Source of the DNA: Smithella sp. ME-1
GTDB taxonomy: Bacteria > Desulfobacterota > Syntrophia > Syntrophales > Smithellaceae
DNA: 16,088 nt
Assembly (NCBI GenBank): GCA_000495415.1
Contig: AWGX01000545.1
Span: 1 to 16,088, forward strand
Reading direction: 5' to 3'
The notes beneath the pieces are model-generated. The model worked only from the letters and a program-made list of their open reading frames with translations, had not been told where the DNA came from and did not search any database. The translations under genes were made by a program, and so were the position numbers. Positions 7,782-15,984 of the stretch are shown here, piece by piece (the first letter of the stretch is position 1; each line of letters begins with the position of its first letter).

Positions 7782-8978
7782 ATGCTTTCCAGACGCGATT
7801 TTTTAATAACCCTTTCCAGACTTGCCGTAACAGCGGGAGGCACCGGCATAATTCTATCCGATCCTCTCTGGCAGAAGTTTTTGCTGGGAGGCAATTCCGG
7901 TCTGGCTTTTGGAGAGTCTTATCTGGATGAACTTGCCCGGTTATCTCCCAAAGCCAGCTATTGGAAAACGCTCACGTTTAAGGACAGCGTTTATCCGAAA
8001 GAAGAATCCATTATAAGATGTCTTCTTTGTGCCAACAACTGTGCTATTGTCAATGGTCAACGCGGACGCTGCCGGACGCGCATGAATGTCAACGGAGAAT
8101 TACGCAGTCTTGTTTATGGCCGCCCTTTATCCATTCATATCGATCCGATAGAAAAAAAACCGTTTTATAATTATTTACCGGGAGCGGCGGCATTCTCTCT
8201 GGCCACCGCCGGTTGTCCGCTCAGCTGCAAATTCTGTCAAAACTGGGAAATTTCTCAGTCATCACCGGAAGATCATCAGGTTTCGTTTACACCACCTGCC
8301 AGTATAGTCAATACCGCGCGCAACCAAAAGTCTCCGGTTATCGCTTTTACTTATAATGAACCAACCGTGTTCACGGAATATCTCACTGATATCGCACGTG
8401 ACGCCAAAAAGTACGGCATTCGCTCAGTTATGATAAGCTGTGGATTTATGAATGAAGCACCGCTTACGGAAATATGCAAAACGCTCGACGCTATTAAGAT
8501 AGATCTGAAAGGTTACAGTGAAGATTTTTACCGCACAGTATGCAAAGCAGAATTGCGACCTGTGCTCAGAAGCATCAAACAGATAGCGAAAAGTCGAGCC
8601 CATTTGGAAATTGTCAATCTGGTTGTACCCACATTGAATGACTCAGATAAAATGCTACAGGGACTTATCGAATGGATACTGGGAGAAGTCGGCCCTGACG
8701 TTCCTGTTCACTTCTCGCGCTTTCATCCCGATTATCAGTTGTTGAATCTGCCTCCGACGCCCGTCACTACGCTGGAACGCGCCTATAATATGGCCATGAG
8801 CAAAGGGATGCATTATCCTTATGTGGGAAATGTACCGGATCATCCGGGAAATCATACCTACTGTCCGAACTGCAAAAAAGCGGTGATAAAACGACAGGGG
8901 TTTTTTATAAAGGAAATGAACATGGATAAAGACCGTTGTAAATTTTGTAAACAAAAGATCGCTGGTGTATGGACATAA
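7782..8978 (+). CDS. amrS: AmmeMemoRadiSam system radical SAM enzyme with a Tat-like N-terminus
   Basis: A 398-residue radical SAM protein of the AmrS family. The 4Fe-4S/SAM motif CxxxCxxC is Cys145, Cys149 and Cys152, in AGCPLSCKFCQNW. An N-terminal Cys group (80, 83, 87, 97) and a C-terminal zinc-ribbon-like set (361, 364, 386, 389) probably bind metal. The N-terminus has SRRDFL, matching the twin-arginine export consensus, followed by a moderately hydrophobic stretch to about residue 26; Arg13 inside that stretch is atypical, so export is plausible but unproven. AGAGGG lies 4 nt before the ATG. The next gene encodes MEMO and AMMECR1 domains, the two usual AmrS companions, which makes the family call firm. 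The reaction of this conserved trio is unknown to me. First gene of a three-gene unit with its own promoter. Confidence 0.92.
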   Translation: MLSRRDFLITLSRLAVTAGGTGIILSDPLWQKFLLGGNSGLAFGESYLDELARLSPKASYWKTLTFKDSVYPKEESIIRCLLCANNCAIVNGQRGRCRTRMNVNGELRSLVYGRPLSIHIDPIEKKPFYNYLPGAAAFSLATAGCPLSCKFCQNWEISQSSPEDHQVSFTPPASIVNTARNQKSPVIAFTYNEPTVFTEYLTDIARDAKKYGIRSVMISCGFMNEAPLTEICKTLDAIKIDLKGYSEDFYRTVCKAELRPVLRSIKQIAKSRAHLEIVNLVVPTLNDSDKMLQGLIEWILGEVGPDVPVHFSRFHPDYQLLNLPPTPVTTLERAYNMAMSKGMHYPYVGNVPDHPGNHTYCPNCKKAVIKRQGFFIKEMNMDKDRCKFCKQKIAGVWT

Positions 8979-8992
8979 ATGAGGTTAAGAAA

Positions 8993-10531
8993 ATGAAAAT
9001 ATTAAGACTGAGCATTGTTCTGCTTATTATTATTTTTTGTTTTGCCATTGCCTGTCGGGCAAGTAAAGTAACTGATTTAGATGTTCGTGAACCTGCTGTA
9101 GCGGGAAAATTCTATCCTGAATCAGCAGCCAAGCTGAAACTCGCCGTCGAAAAACTTCTTCAGGAAGCCATCCCTGCCAAAGTAAAAAAACCAGTTGCCA
9201 TCATCGTGCCTCATGCCGGATACATTTACTCCGGTCAGATTTGCGCCGACGGGTTCAAGCAAGTTACCGGTCAGCAATTTGATTTTGTTGTCATTCTTGG
9301 AACAAAACATACAAACTCTGATATTGAGAAAATAGCGCTTTACCCCGGTGATGGATTTCGCACTCCTCTTGGAACGGTTCTGGTAGAAAAAAATATTATT
9401 CATTTGCTGAAGAAGACAGATCCAATCGATTGCATGCTGGATAAATCTCTCCATGAAACTGAACATTCCATCGAAGTAATGGTGCCTTTTATTCAAATCG
9501 TCTTCCCTAAAGCAAAGATTGTCCCCATTGTTATCGGTTCACAGAATATTCAAACATGTATCCGCTTCGGCCAGGCTCTGGCAAAGGTTTTGAAAAACAA
9601 GAACGCATTGATTATCGCGAGTTCAGACCTTTCGCATTATCCGTCCGCGGAAGACGCAAATATCATCGATAGAGAAACTCTTTCAGCTATCGCGGGACTT
9701 GATCCAGTAGTTTTTCAAAATACTTTGCAGTCTCAAAGGAATAGAAACCTTCCCAACCTGTATACCAGTGCCTGCGGAGAAGCTCCTATCATAGTGGCAA
9801 TGGCAGCAGCAAAGTCTCTGGGCGCTTCTTATGGCTCAATTATCAGTTATGCTAATTCAGGGGATACATCTATTGGTGAACGTTCACGTGTCGTTGGATA
9901 TGGCGCGGTTGTCTTAACCGCCGATGGAGTGGGAAACGATACCGGTATATTACCTCAAATAAAACAAACTGACCCATCCGCAACCCTTACACCATCAGAC
10001 AAAAAGACCTTACTTACTTTTGCCAGAAAAACCTTATCAAGACTGTTTTCGACTGATACAGCTCCTCTGGCAAGAAATTTCAGCGCGATTTTGCAGCAGC
10101 CGCGTGGCGTTTTTGTGACACTTAAGAAAAGAGGCGAACTTCGCGGCTGTATCGGTCGCATTGTCGGAGATGAACCTCTTGGCAAAATTGTCGGCACTAT
10201 GGCAATTCAGGCGGCTTTTAATGATGCTCGCTTTAATCCGTTAACTGCAGATGAACTGAAAGACGTTGAAATAGAGATATCCGTACTGACACCAATTAAA
10301 CCAATTGCTGGCGCTACCGATGTCGTTGTCGGTCAGGATGGTGTGTTACTCAATAAAGAAGGTCATCAGGCCGTTTTCCTTCCTCAAGTGGCAACGGAAC
10401 AAAAATGGAATCGTGAAGAATTGCTGGACAATCTTTGCCGGAAATCCGGGCTGGAAACGGGATGCTGGAAGAAGGATGCCCAATTATCAACATTCCAGAC
10501 TGTAGTATTTAGCGAATCTGAATTTAGATAA
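8993..10531 (+). CDS. Fused MEMO (AmrB) and AMMECR1 (AmrA) protein, probable lipoprotein
   Basis: A 512-residue fusion of the other two AmmeMemoRadiSam parts. Residues about 30-310 are a MEMO domain, related to extradiol-dioxygenase LigB folds, with likely metal-site residues in VPHAGYIYSG (His74), GTKHT (His106), ETEHS (His158), SSDLSHY and ACGEAPI (Cys261). Residues about 333-512 are an AMMECR1 domain with the signature LRGCIGR (383-389). Between them is a Pro/Thr-rich linker. The N-terminus (MKILRLSIVLL onward) is a short basic, then hydrophobic signal ending in AIAC with Cys21, which looks like a lipobox although Ala at -3 is not ideal. I choose the start at 8993 because GAGG lies 8 nt upstream; an earlier in-frame ATG at 8969 overlaps amrS and has no ribosome binding site. 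The gap to amrS is 14 bp. Fused in one chain, MEMO and AMMECR1 must act together. Confidence 0.9.
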   Translation: MKILRLSIVLLIIIFCFAIACRASKVTDLDVREPAVAGKFYPESAAKLKLAVEKLLQEAIPAKVKKPVAIIVPHAGYIYSGQICADGFKQVTGQQFDFVVILGTKHTNSDIEKIALYPGDGFRTPLGTVLVEKNIIHLLKKTDPIDCMLDKSLHETEHSIEVMVPFIQIVFPKAKIVPIVIGSQNIQTCIRFGQALAKVLKNKNALIIASSDLSHYPSAEDANIIDRETLSAIAGLDPVVFQNTLQSQRNRNLPNLYTSACGEAPIIVAMAAAKSLGASYGSIISYANSGDTSIGERSRVVGYGAVVLTADGVGNDTGILPQIKQTDPSATLTPSDKKTLLTFARKTLSRLFSTDTAPLARNFSAILQQPRGVFVTLKKRGELRGCIGRIVGDEPLGKIVGTMAIQAAFNDARFNPLTADELKDVEIEISVLTPIKPIAGATDVVVGQDGVLLNKEGHQAVFLPQVATEQKWNREELLDNLCRKSGLETGCWKKDAQLSTFQTVVFSESEFR

Positions 10532-10535
10532 TCTC

Positions 10536-12695
10536 ATGAACCTTTCTCTTGTCGCCATCGGATTGGTCTCCATCTTGGGACAGGTTGTCCTGCTTCGGGA
10601 ACTGAACGTTTCCTTCTACGGAGTAGAACTGATTTACCTTCTGGCTTTGGGAATCTGGTTATTTTGGACCGCGGTGGGCGCTGTTATCGGACGCCGGATT
10701 CAGTCTCCATCTCTCAACAATATTGCAATACTTTTTATTCTTCTGGGAATCGCCATACCGCTGGACATAGCGTTCATTCGTTACAGTCGTCTTCTTTTTA
10801 GCGCTACACCCGGCGCTTATCTGACATTTTTGCAGCAATTAACTGTTGCCGTTATTTGCATTCTTCCCGCGGGTTTGCTTTCCGGTCTTTTATTTCAGTG
10901 GACAGCGAAAATATATATTGGAGAAGACAGGACACTCGCTGTCGCTTATGCTATTGAAAGTATGGGAGGATTAATTGGCGGATTATTTTCCACACTTTTT
11001 ATTATGTGGGGAATACGCAATTGCTCTGTTGCAATTTTTTGTGCCGTTATTTCAATCATAACTTCTGTAATAATTTTAAAAGGATTAAAAAAATCACCTC
11101 TGCGTTGGATAGCAATTACAATGATTTGCGTTTCGCTAGCGCTTTTCTGGAATGTATCTTCTCTGGATCACTGGATGACCAGGTGGAATCACCCGAATTT
11201 TTTGGAAAGCAAAGATTCCCCTTACGGCAGGATTACCGTAACAAAGCTTTACAATCAGGTGTCTGTATGGGAAAATGACGCTCTGGCATTTGAGACTGAG
11301 GGAACAGACGCAGAATATTTTTGTCATTTAACGGCGCTTCAGCATCAAAAACCGCAGGATGTTTTAATTCTTGGTGGTGGAATCGAAGGAATTGTCAGCG
11401 AAATAGTAAAATACAAACCAAGGCGAATTGATTACGTAGAACTTAATCCTGTCATGCTGAACATGGCAAAAAAATACCTTCCTGATGAAATCAAGAAGTC
11501 GCTTGTAGAGCCAAACGTACATATTATATTTGCCGATCCACGGCAATATCTTGAAAAAAGCTACACGTATGATCTTATTCTGGTTGGCATGCCGGAACCG
11601 ACATCAGGACAGGCAAATCGTTTCTATACACGGGAGTTTTTTGAACAATGCTCCGCAAAATTAAACCCAGGAGGAATTTTAGGATTCAGACTTCGCACTG
11701 CTGAAAACTTTTGGACAAAACCGTTGACCAGTCGCAACGCCAGTATATATAGTGCCCTTCAATCCGTTTTCCCAGAAGTACTTTTTCTTCCGGGAACAAT
11801 TAACATTGTGACTGCCTCACAAACAACATTGCCTGATTCACCGGAAACTATGTCTCACCGATTGCAGGACATGAAAATAACAACAAGATTAATTTCATCT
11901 AATTATATCCATTACCTTTTTACAAATGACAGGTTTTTCAAAACAAGAGATTTACTCAAAAAAGAAAATGCTTTACCAAATACCGACATCAGGCCGGTTT
12001 GTTATCAATACGCCTTTATAATTTGGTTGTCGAAATTTTTCCCGCGTCTCGCTCTTCTTGATCTTTCTTCGATTATGGATAAAAAGTTTTTTAAACAATC
12101 TTTACTACTGTTGTGTATCATTCTGCCCGTCATTTTTCTTTTAAGCCGCTCCCGCCCTGCACCTCGTCGTGCACTATTGGTGGCCACAGCAGGATTCATT
12201 GGTATGGTTCTGGAAACAATTCTCATTCTTTATTATCAGGCAAAACACGGGGTGCTCTATCAGGATATAGGACTGCTTTTGATGAGTTTCATGGCTGGCC
12301 TTGCTTCCGGCGCGTTGACAGTAAACAAAGCAATGTTGCGACAAGTAAAAAATCAAAAAACTTTACGATTATATGGAGCCGCTCTTTTGATTGGATTTTG
12401 CATCTTATGCATCTTCACGGAAATGAAAATAATCAAGAGTACATCATCCGGCCTGATCATGATTTCATTTCTTATGGCAACAACAGGATTTTTAGTGGCC
12501 GGCATTTTTACCCACGCCAGCCTTTATGAAGTAGGAGATCAAAAAATAATCGTTTCACCATTGTACTCAGCAGACCTCATCGGAGGATTTATTGGCTCTC
12601 TTTTAGGTAGTTTGATTTTAATTCCATTAGCGGGCATGAGCGTAACTGCGCTAATAATACTTCTGTTTGCCGTACTTTCCCTGACCTTGATATAA
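10536..12695 (+). CDS. Polytopic membrane protein with spermidine-synthase-like domain
   Basis: A 719-residue integral membrane protein. The N-terminal part (about 1-210) has six or seven hydrophobic helices and the family stretch AIESMGGLIGG; the middle (about 225-430) is a soluble spermidine-synthase/methyltransferase fold; the C-terminal part (about 518-719) has several more helices. The nucleotide-binding loop ILGGGIEG (278-285) and acidic YVELNP (300-305) resemble the SAM or decarboxylated-SAM site. Where aminopropyltransferases have S-D-C-T-D-P, this protein has V-G-M-P-E-P, so the catalytic Asp is Gly351 (11586-11588) and true spermidine synthase activity is doubtful. It starts 4 bp after the MEMO-AMMECR1 stop with no clear ribosome binding site, which suggests translational coupling. 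Its place in the amr unit suggests a joint role at the membrane. Substrate unknown. Confidence 0.88.
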   Translation: MNLSLVAIGLVSILGQVVLLRELNVSFYGVELIYLLALGIWLFWTAVGAVIGRRIQSPSLNNIAILFILLGIAIPLDIAFIRYSRLLFSATPGAYLTFLQQLTVAVICILPAGLLSGLLFQWTAKIYIGEDRTLAVAYAIESMGGLIGGLFSTLFIMWGIRNCSVAIFCAVISIITSVIILKGLKKSPLRWIAITMICVSLALFWNVSSLDHWMTRWNHPNFLESKDSPYGRITVTKLYNQVSVWENDALAFETEGTDAEYFCHLTALQHQKPQDVLILGGGIEGIVSEIVKYKPRRIDYVELNPVMLNMAKKYLPDEIKKSLVEPNVHIIFADPRQYLEKSYTYDLILVGMPEPTSGQANRFYTREFFEQCSAKLNPGGILGFRLRTAENFWTKPLTSRNASIYSALQSVFPEVLFLPGTINIVTASQTTLPDSPETMSHRLQDMKITTRLISSNYIHYLFTNDRFFKTRDLLKKENALPNTDIRPVCYQYAFIIWLSKFFPRLALLDLSSIMDKKFFKQSLLLLCIILPVIFLLSRSRPAPRRALLVATAGFIGMVLETILILYYQAKHGVLYQDIGLLLMSFMAGLASGALTVNKAMLRQVKNQKTLRLYGAALLIGFCILCIFTEMKIIKSTSSGLIMISFLMATTGFLVAGIFTHASLYEVGDQKIIVSPLYSADLIGGFIGSLLGSLILIPLAGMSVTALIILLFAVLSLTLI

Positions 12696-12754
12696 ATGAT
12701 AAGATCTATTAAACCTGAAAAGAAACTATAAATTTTTGAAAGGATAAAAATAAA

Positions 12755-12790
12755 GCAGGTTGTCCAGGCGAAAGAGCCTGAACAACCTGC
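12755..12790 (-). terminator. Strong hairpin terminator of the TRAP operon
   Basis: A 15-bp GC-rich stem (12755-12769 paired with 12776-12790, one mismatch) with a 6-nt loop. On the minus strand it is followed by TTTATTTTTATCC, the layout of an intrinsic terminator, and it lies 21 bp beyond the tatT stop. On the plus strand the following sequence is less T-rich, so it may stop transcription of the spermidine-synthase-like gene only partly. Confidence 0.85.
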
Positions 12791-12811
12791 ATGTTTAAAA
12801 ACAAACGGCTC

Positions 12812-13735
12812 TTAATAGCCCATCCATTTTACTTTATTGTCTATATTATGCTTGGCTTTCATTTTGGCCAGTTCATTCATGACGCACAAGCCGCCGCCAA
12901 GCTTACAGGGATCCATCTCCATTATTCGGTTGTTCAATTCGTCATACCAGTCCCGATCTTTAACAAGAGGGCATAAATATCTGGCCACCATTACATCTAT
13001 GATTCCAAATTCACCTTGTTCCGCTTTGTTGCCATTAGCAAATGCCTCCTTGGATGCGTCCGGCCCGGTGTTCATGCCGCCAAATGCCGGCACAACCGCA
13101 TTAAATATACCAAGAATAATCCAATTGGTTCCCCAAGCATATTTCGGATCGAGCTCCACAGAGCGTCTCGCTGTGGCAACGGCGTCTTGAATATCTAAAA
13201 TTTCATCCGGGGTCGCTAACTGCAGAGTCACGCGCTTTGAAAGATTTGCCCCATACCAGGTTAGAGCCTTCAAATCATCCTTCGTCAGGTATTTTGCGGC
13301 ATCAGGCACAAGCACTCCATCTTCCATTGCTTTACGGAATTTTGAATTATTTACTTTCATTGCCCGCATGCCATATTCTGTTCCTACTCTATAAAGAGAT
13401 ATGGCATAATCGGGATTATCGTCTTCCACAAACAAACCATAAGCCGCATATAACATAGACGTTGTTGAAAGAAGTCTGTAATTTGTCGGCGCCATTTCAG
13501 TTAAACCGGTAACAATCAGCAGGGCTCCGGGAAGGCCATCTTTGATAAATTGACCATTTTTTGTCCTGAGAAGTTTATCCACAAGATCCTCCACCGACGT
13601 ATCAACCATGGGAATCGCCGCTCTCTGTACCGCATGCCTTGTTGCCGTGCATCCGGATAGCCCCAGGGACAGTAAAGCAATTAAGCAGATGATCAAAATA
13701 CTCTTTAAAAGCAGTCCACTTTTATTTGTTATCAT
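12812..13735 (-). CDS. tatT: TRAP transporter TatT-type lipoprotein
   Basis: 307 residues. The first 29 form a lipoprotein signal: basic start, long hydrophobic core, lipobox LSGC with Cys29. The mature part is mostly helical. It resembles the TatT component, the TPR-like, trimer-forming lipoprotein known from Treponema pallidum (Tp0956), where it partners the TRAP substrate-binding protein and may pass hydrophobic ligands to it. Supporting features are the conserved-looking YAAYGLF (96-102), the helical repeat-like stretch around ATARRSVELDPKYAWG (187-202), and its position 28 bp after dctM. GGAGG lies 5 nt before the ATG. It is the last gene of the TRAP operon and is followed by a strong terminator. 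The family call rests on signal, composition and context; ligand unknown. Confidence 0.8.
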   Translation of the reverse strand: MITNKSGLLLKSILIICLIALLSLGLSGCTATRHAVQRAAIPMVDTSVEDLVDKLLRTKNGQFIKDGLPGALLIVTGLTEMAPTNYRLLSTTSMLYAAYGLFVEDDNPDYAISLYRVGTEYGMRAMKVNNSKFRKAMEDGVLVPDAAKYLTKDDLKALTWYGANLSKRVTLQLATPDEILDIQDAVATARRSVELDPKYAWGTNWIILGIFNAVVPAFGGMNTGPDASKEAFANGNKAEQGEFGIIDVMVARYLCPLVKDRDWYDELNNRIMEMDPCKLGGGLCVMNELAKMKAKHNIDNKVKWMGY

Positions 13736-13763
13736 TCCGCCCTCCTTAAAAATTTTTTTTAAA

Positions 13764-15059
13764 TTATATATGAATTATTTCTTTACGCATACCCAAAGCA
13801 TCAACTAGCCACAGAGACATATCCGGCCAATAAGTAATAATCAATAAAGCAATTACCATAATAATCAGGAATGGGATAACATACAAGTATAATCTCGCGA
13901 TCGGCACTCTAAAACGCAAACTGCTTAGCAGAAGATTCAAACCTACAGGCGGACACATATAGGAAACTTCCATATTGGCGAGGAAGATAATTCCCAGATG
14001 TACCGGATCAATTCCATAAGACAAAGCCGCCGGTATTATCAGTGGAGCAACAACTATAATTGCAGAAAAGATTTCCAGAAAACACCCTACAACAAGGAGA
14101 AACGCATTTAAAGCAAGGAGAAATGTCCATTTTTCATGAAATGTCGCCTGAAGTAAATCCATAATTTTTTGTGCTGCATGCAAATCTACGAAGGCATTAG
14201 TAAGTCCCATTGCGCCGGCGAGAACACATAATATTGCTCCGGTCATAATCGTGCTTTCCCAAAATATTGACATGAGCCGCGTAACCTTAATTTCCCGGTA
14301 AATCAAACATTCGGTAATAAGTACATATACCGCTGTCAAAGTTGCTGCCTCACCTACTGTAATAAGACCACCATAAATACCGCCTACGATAATAAAGGGC
14401 AGTGGTATCTCCCATTTGCTTTCCCAAACGGCTTTTTTGAGTTTTTTAAAAGAAAAAGGAATCGTCGGAATCTTGTTTCTTACAGCATAAATTCCTCCAT
14501 AGATCGATACAACCACGCATAAGAAAATTCCCGGAACGGCTCCGGCAATAAACAATTGCGTTATATCAACCTGACAAACCATTCCATAGAGAATAATGGG
14601 CAAACTGGGTACAAATAAAAGTCCGATACTTCCGGTAGTGCTAACCAATCCCATAGAAAATTTTTCGCTGTACCCTTCCTTGAGAAGGAATGGCAGCATC
14701 AAAGCCGCAATGGCAATAATAGTGATACCGCTTGCTCCTGTCATAGCGGTAAAAAAGGAACATGCTATAACTGTTATGGTAACAGCACCACCGGGCATCC
14801 ATCCTACAAATGCGTTGGACAAATTAACCAATCTGGTTGATGCTTTGCTGTCAACAAGAATATAACCGGCCAAAACAAACAAAGGAATAGCCATGATTCC
14901 CGGCGCATTCGCCAATCTTTGCATTTCGATTATGCTCGATGATATATCAACATGAGAAATAAAATGAAATATAAACATGGACGCGCCGGTGACAATGGCA
15001 AAAAGCGGCGTTCCGCATATAGCTCCCAATATTATAAGAATCGTGAAAATGATAGTCAT
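13764..15059 (-). CDS. dctM: TRAP transporter large permease, DctM family
   Basis: 431 residues, almost entirely hydrophobic helices with short loops, the usual size for the large TRAP membrane subunit that moves an organic acid across the inner membrane using the sodium or proton gradient. Family marks include the start MTIIFTILIILGAICGTPLF, a GASGITIIA stretch in the middle, and SYMCPPVGLNLLLSS near the C-terminus (PPVGLN at 370-375). An in-frame TAA sits 18 bp before the ATG, fixing the start; AGGGA lies upstream. It follows dctQ by 63 bp and precedes tatT by 28 bp. The substrate cannot be predicted. Confidence 0.95.
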   Translation of the reverse strand: MTIIFTILIILGAICGTPLFAIVTGASMFIFHFISHVDISSSIIEMQRLANAPGIMAIPLFVLAGYILVDSKASTRLVNLSNAFVGWMPGGAVTITVIACSFFTAMTGASGITIIAIAALMLPFLLKEGYSEKFSMGLVSTTGSIGLLFVPSLPIILYGMVCQVDITQLFIAGAVPGIFLCVVVSIYGGIYAVRNKIPTIPFSFKKLKKAVWESKWEIPLPFIIVGGIYGGLITVGEAATLTAVYVLITECLIYREIKVTRLMSIFWESTIMTGAILCVLAGAMGLTNAFVDLHAAQKIMDLLQATFHEKWTFLLALNAFLLVVGCFLEIFSAIIVVAPLIIPAALSYGIDPVHLGIIFLANMEVSYMCPPVGLNLLLSSLRFRVPIARLYLYVIPFLIIMVIALLIITYWPDMSLWLVDALGMRKEIIHI

Positions 15060-15122
15060 CTTTTTATCCCTTCCCTTTTAGTAATTTTTGCATTTGCATT
15101 TTCTTGGTTTGTAACGCATCTC

Positions 15123-15662
15123 TTAGCTTTCGTTGAGATCAGCTGATCCCATAATCGGAAGTTTAACCTGCTCTTCGCCCAAGATATCTTTCTTCATGCG
15201 CAGCAGCGCCCTCAGTATTGTTACTGCAAAGAAATAAGGAATTACTAAACTGATTACCCAGTCCGGGACGCCCTGTAACATCAATTGCACGGTTGAATCC
15301 ATTTGATACTTGATGTGCTTAATCGATGCAATAAAAAGAAACGAACAAATAACAATGACAAAGCCGTTGCCTACACTCTCTATCACTCGTTTCTTAGCTC
15401 CTTTCACTAAGTGAAGAACTATATCAATTCGCATGTGTCTGGCGTATTCTGAACATAACGCGCCCCCTATAAAAGCCATCCACAGAACTATACAGCGTGT
15501 TAATTCATCTATCCACATGTAACCTACTTTGAAAAAATTCCTGGCGATTACTTGACCGAAAGAAAGCACGATCAATAGAAAAAGGACAAGAATAATTAAT
15601 CCTTTTTCCATGCGCACAAGGAATCCGTTAACCTGCTCTAAAAAGTTGAATAAACTTGACAT
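15123..15662 (-). CDS. dctQ: TRAP transporter small permease, DctQ family
   Basis: 179 residues with four hydrophobic helices (about 20-40, 50-70, 93-113 and 130-153). The family signature is in MWIDELTRCIVLWMAFIGGA (about 48-67), followed by HMRIDIV. GGAG lies a few bases before the ATG. It forms the inner-membrane complex with DctM, encoded directly downstream. It is separated from the end of dctP by an unusually long gap of about 320 bp, so it may be expressed at a lower level than the binding protein. Confidence 0.94.
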   Translation of the reverse strand: MSSLFNFLEQVNGFLVRMEKGLIILVLFLLIVLSFGQVIARNFFKVGYMWIDELTRCIVLWMAFIGGALCSEYARHMRIDIVLHLVKGAKKRVIESVGNGFVIVICSFLFIASIKHIKYQMDSTVQLMLQGVPDWVISLVIPYFFAVTILRALLRMKKDILGEEQVKLPIMGSADLNES

Positions 15663-15761
15663 CGCTTCTCCTTTTTTTCATGTATTTATTTTTACAATCG
15701 GGGAAATGCCACCAACCCTATTGTAAGTAACCTTTTAGAAAAATCTTCGCAAAACATACAT

Positions 15762-15820
15762 ATTTTACAGAAAGATTGCTATAAAATTTTTAAACGTGAC
15801 AGCAGCCTGTTCTGTAAGAT
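15762..15820. repeat. Spaced inverted repeat upstream of dctQ
   Basis: ATTTTACAGAA (15762-15772) and its near-perfect inverse TTCTGTAAGAT (15810-15820; 10 of 11 positions, the exception pairing as G-U in one RNA strand) are separated by 37 nt. It could be a long-loop hairpin in the dctQ leader or two half-sites for a regulator. No known site is recognised. Confidence 0.35.
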
Positions 15821-15941
15821 AAGCTCATGCTAAACAAATAATCCCAAAGCTACCTTCTCCAAGGCAAACGGATTACCATGAAAGCTCTCTCAAAGTTTAC
15901 TTTTATAAAACAATCAATACTAAGATAAAAATATAATAGCT

Positions 15942-15971
15942 TTCGCCTTGCAGCAGAAGCTGTAAGGCGAA
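15942..15971 (-). terminator. Hairpin after dctP, attenuator or mRNA-stabilising stem-loop
   Basis: A 12-bp stem (15942-15953 with 15960-15971, one non-Watson-Crick pair) and 6-nt loop, starting 13 bp past the dctP stop. On the minus strand it is followed by an AT-rich stretch but no clean T-run. It probably ends part of the transcripts or protects the 3' end of the dctP message, which would favour high levels of the binding protein over the permease. Confidence 0.6.
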
Positions 15972-15984
15972 TAAATTACACAAA

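Larger units (their letters stand above)
15663..15984. other. AT-rich intergenic region between dctP and dctQ
   Basis: No open reading frame of note on either strand. The region holds a hairpin 13 bp after the dctP stop (15942-15971), a widely spaced inverted repeat (15762-15772 and 15810-15820) and otherwise AT-rich sequence. I do not find a convincing sigma-70 promoter for dctQ, so read-through past the hairpin, or an unrecognised promoter, must drive dctQ, dctM and tatT. Confidence 0.6.

Noticed and set aside
8969..8992. Earlier start of the MEMO-AMMECR1 gene, overlapping amrS
   Set aside because: There is no ribosome binding site before 8969, while GAGG precedes 8993, and the shorter form gives a normal signal peptide.
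12113..12529. 138-codon open frame inside the spermidine-synthase-like gene
   Set aside because: It is in another frame of a well-supported membrane protein gene and has no recognisable domain or ribosome binding site.
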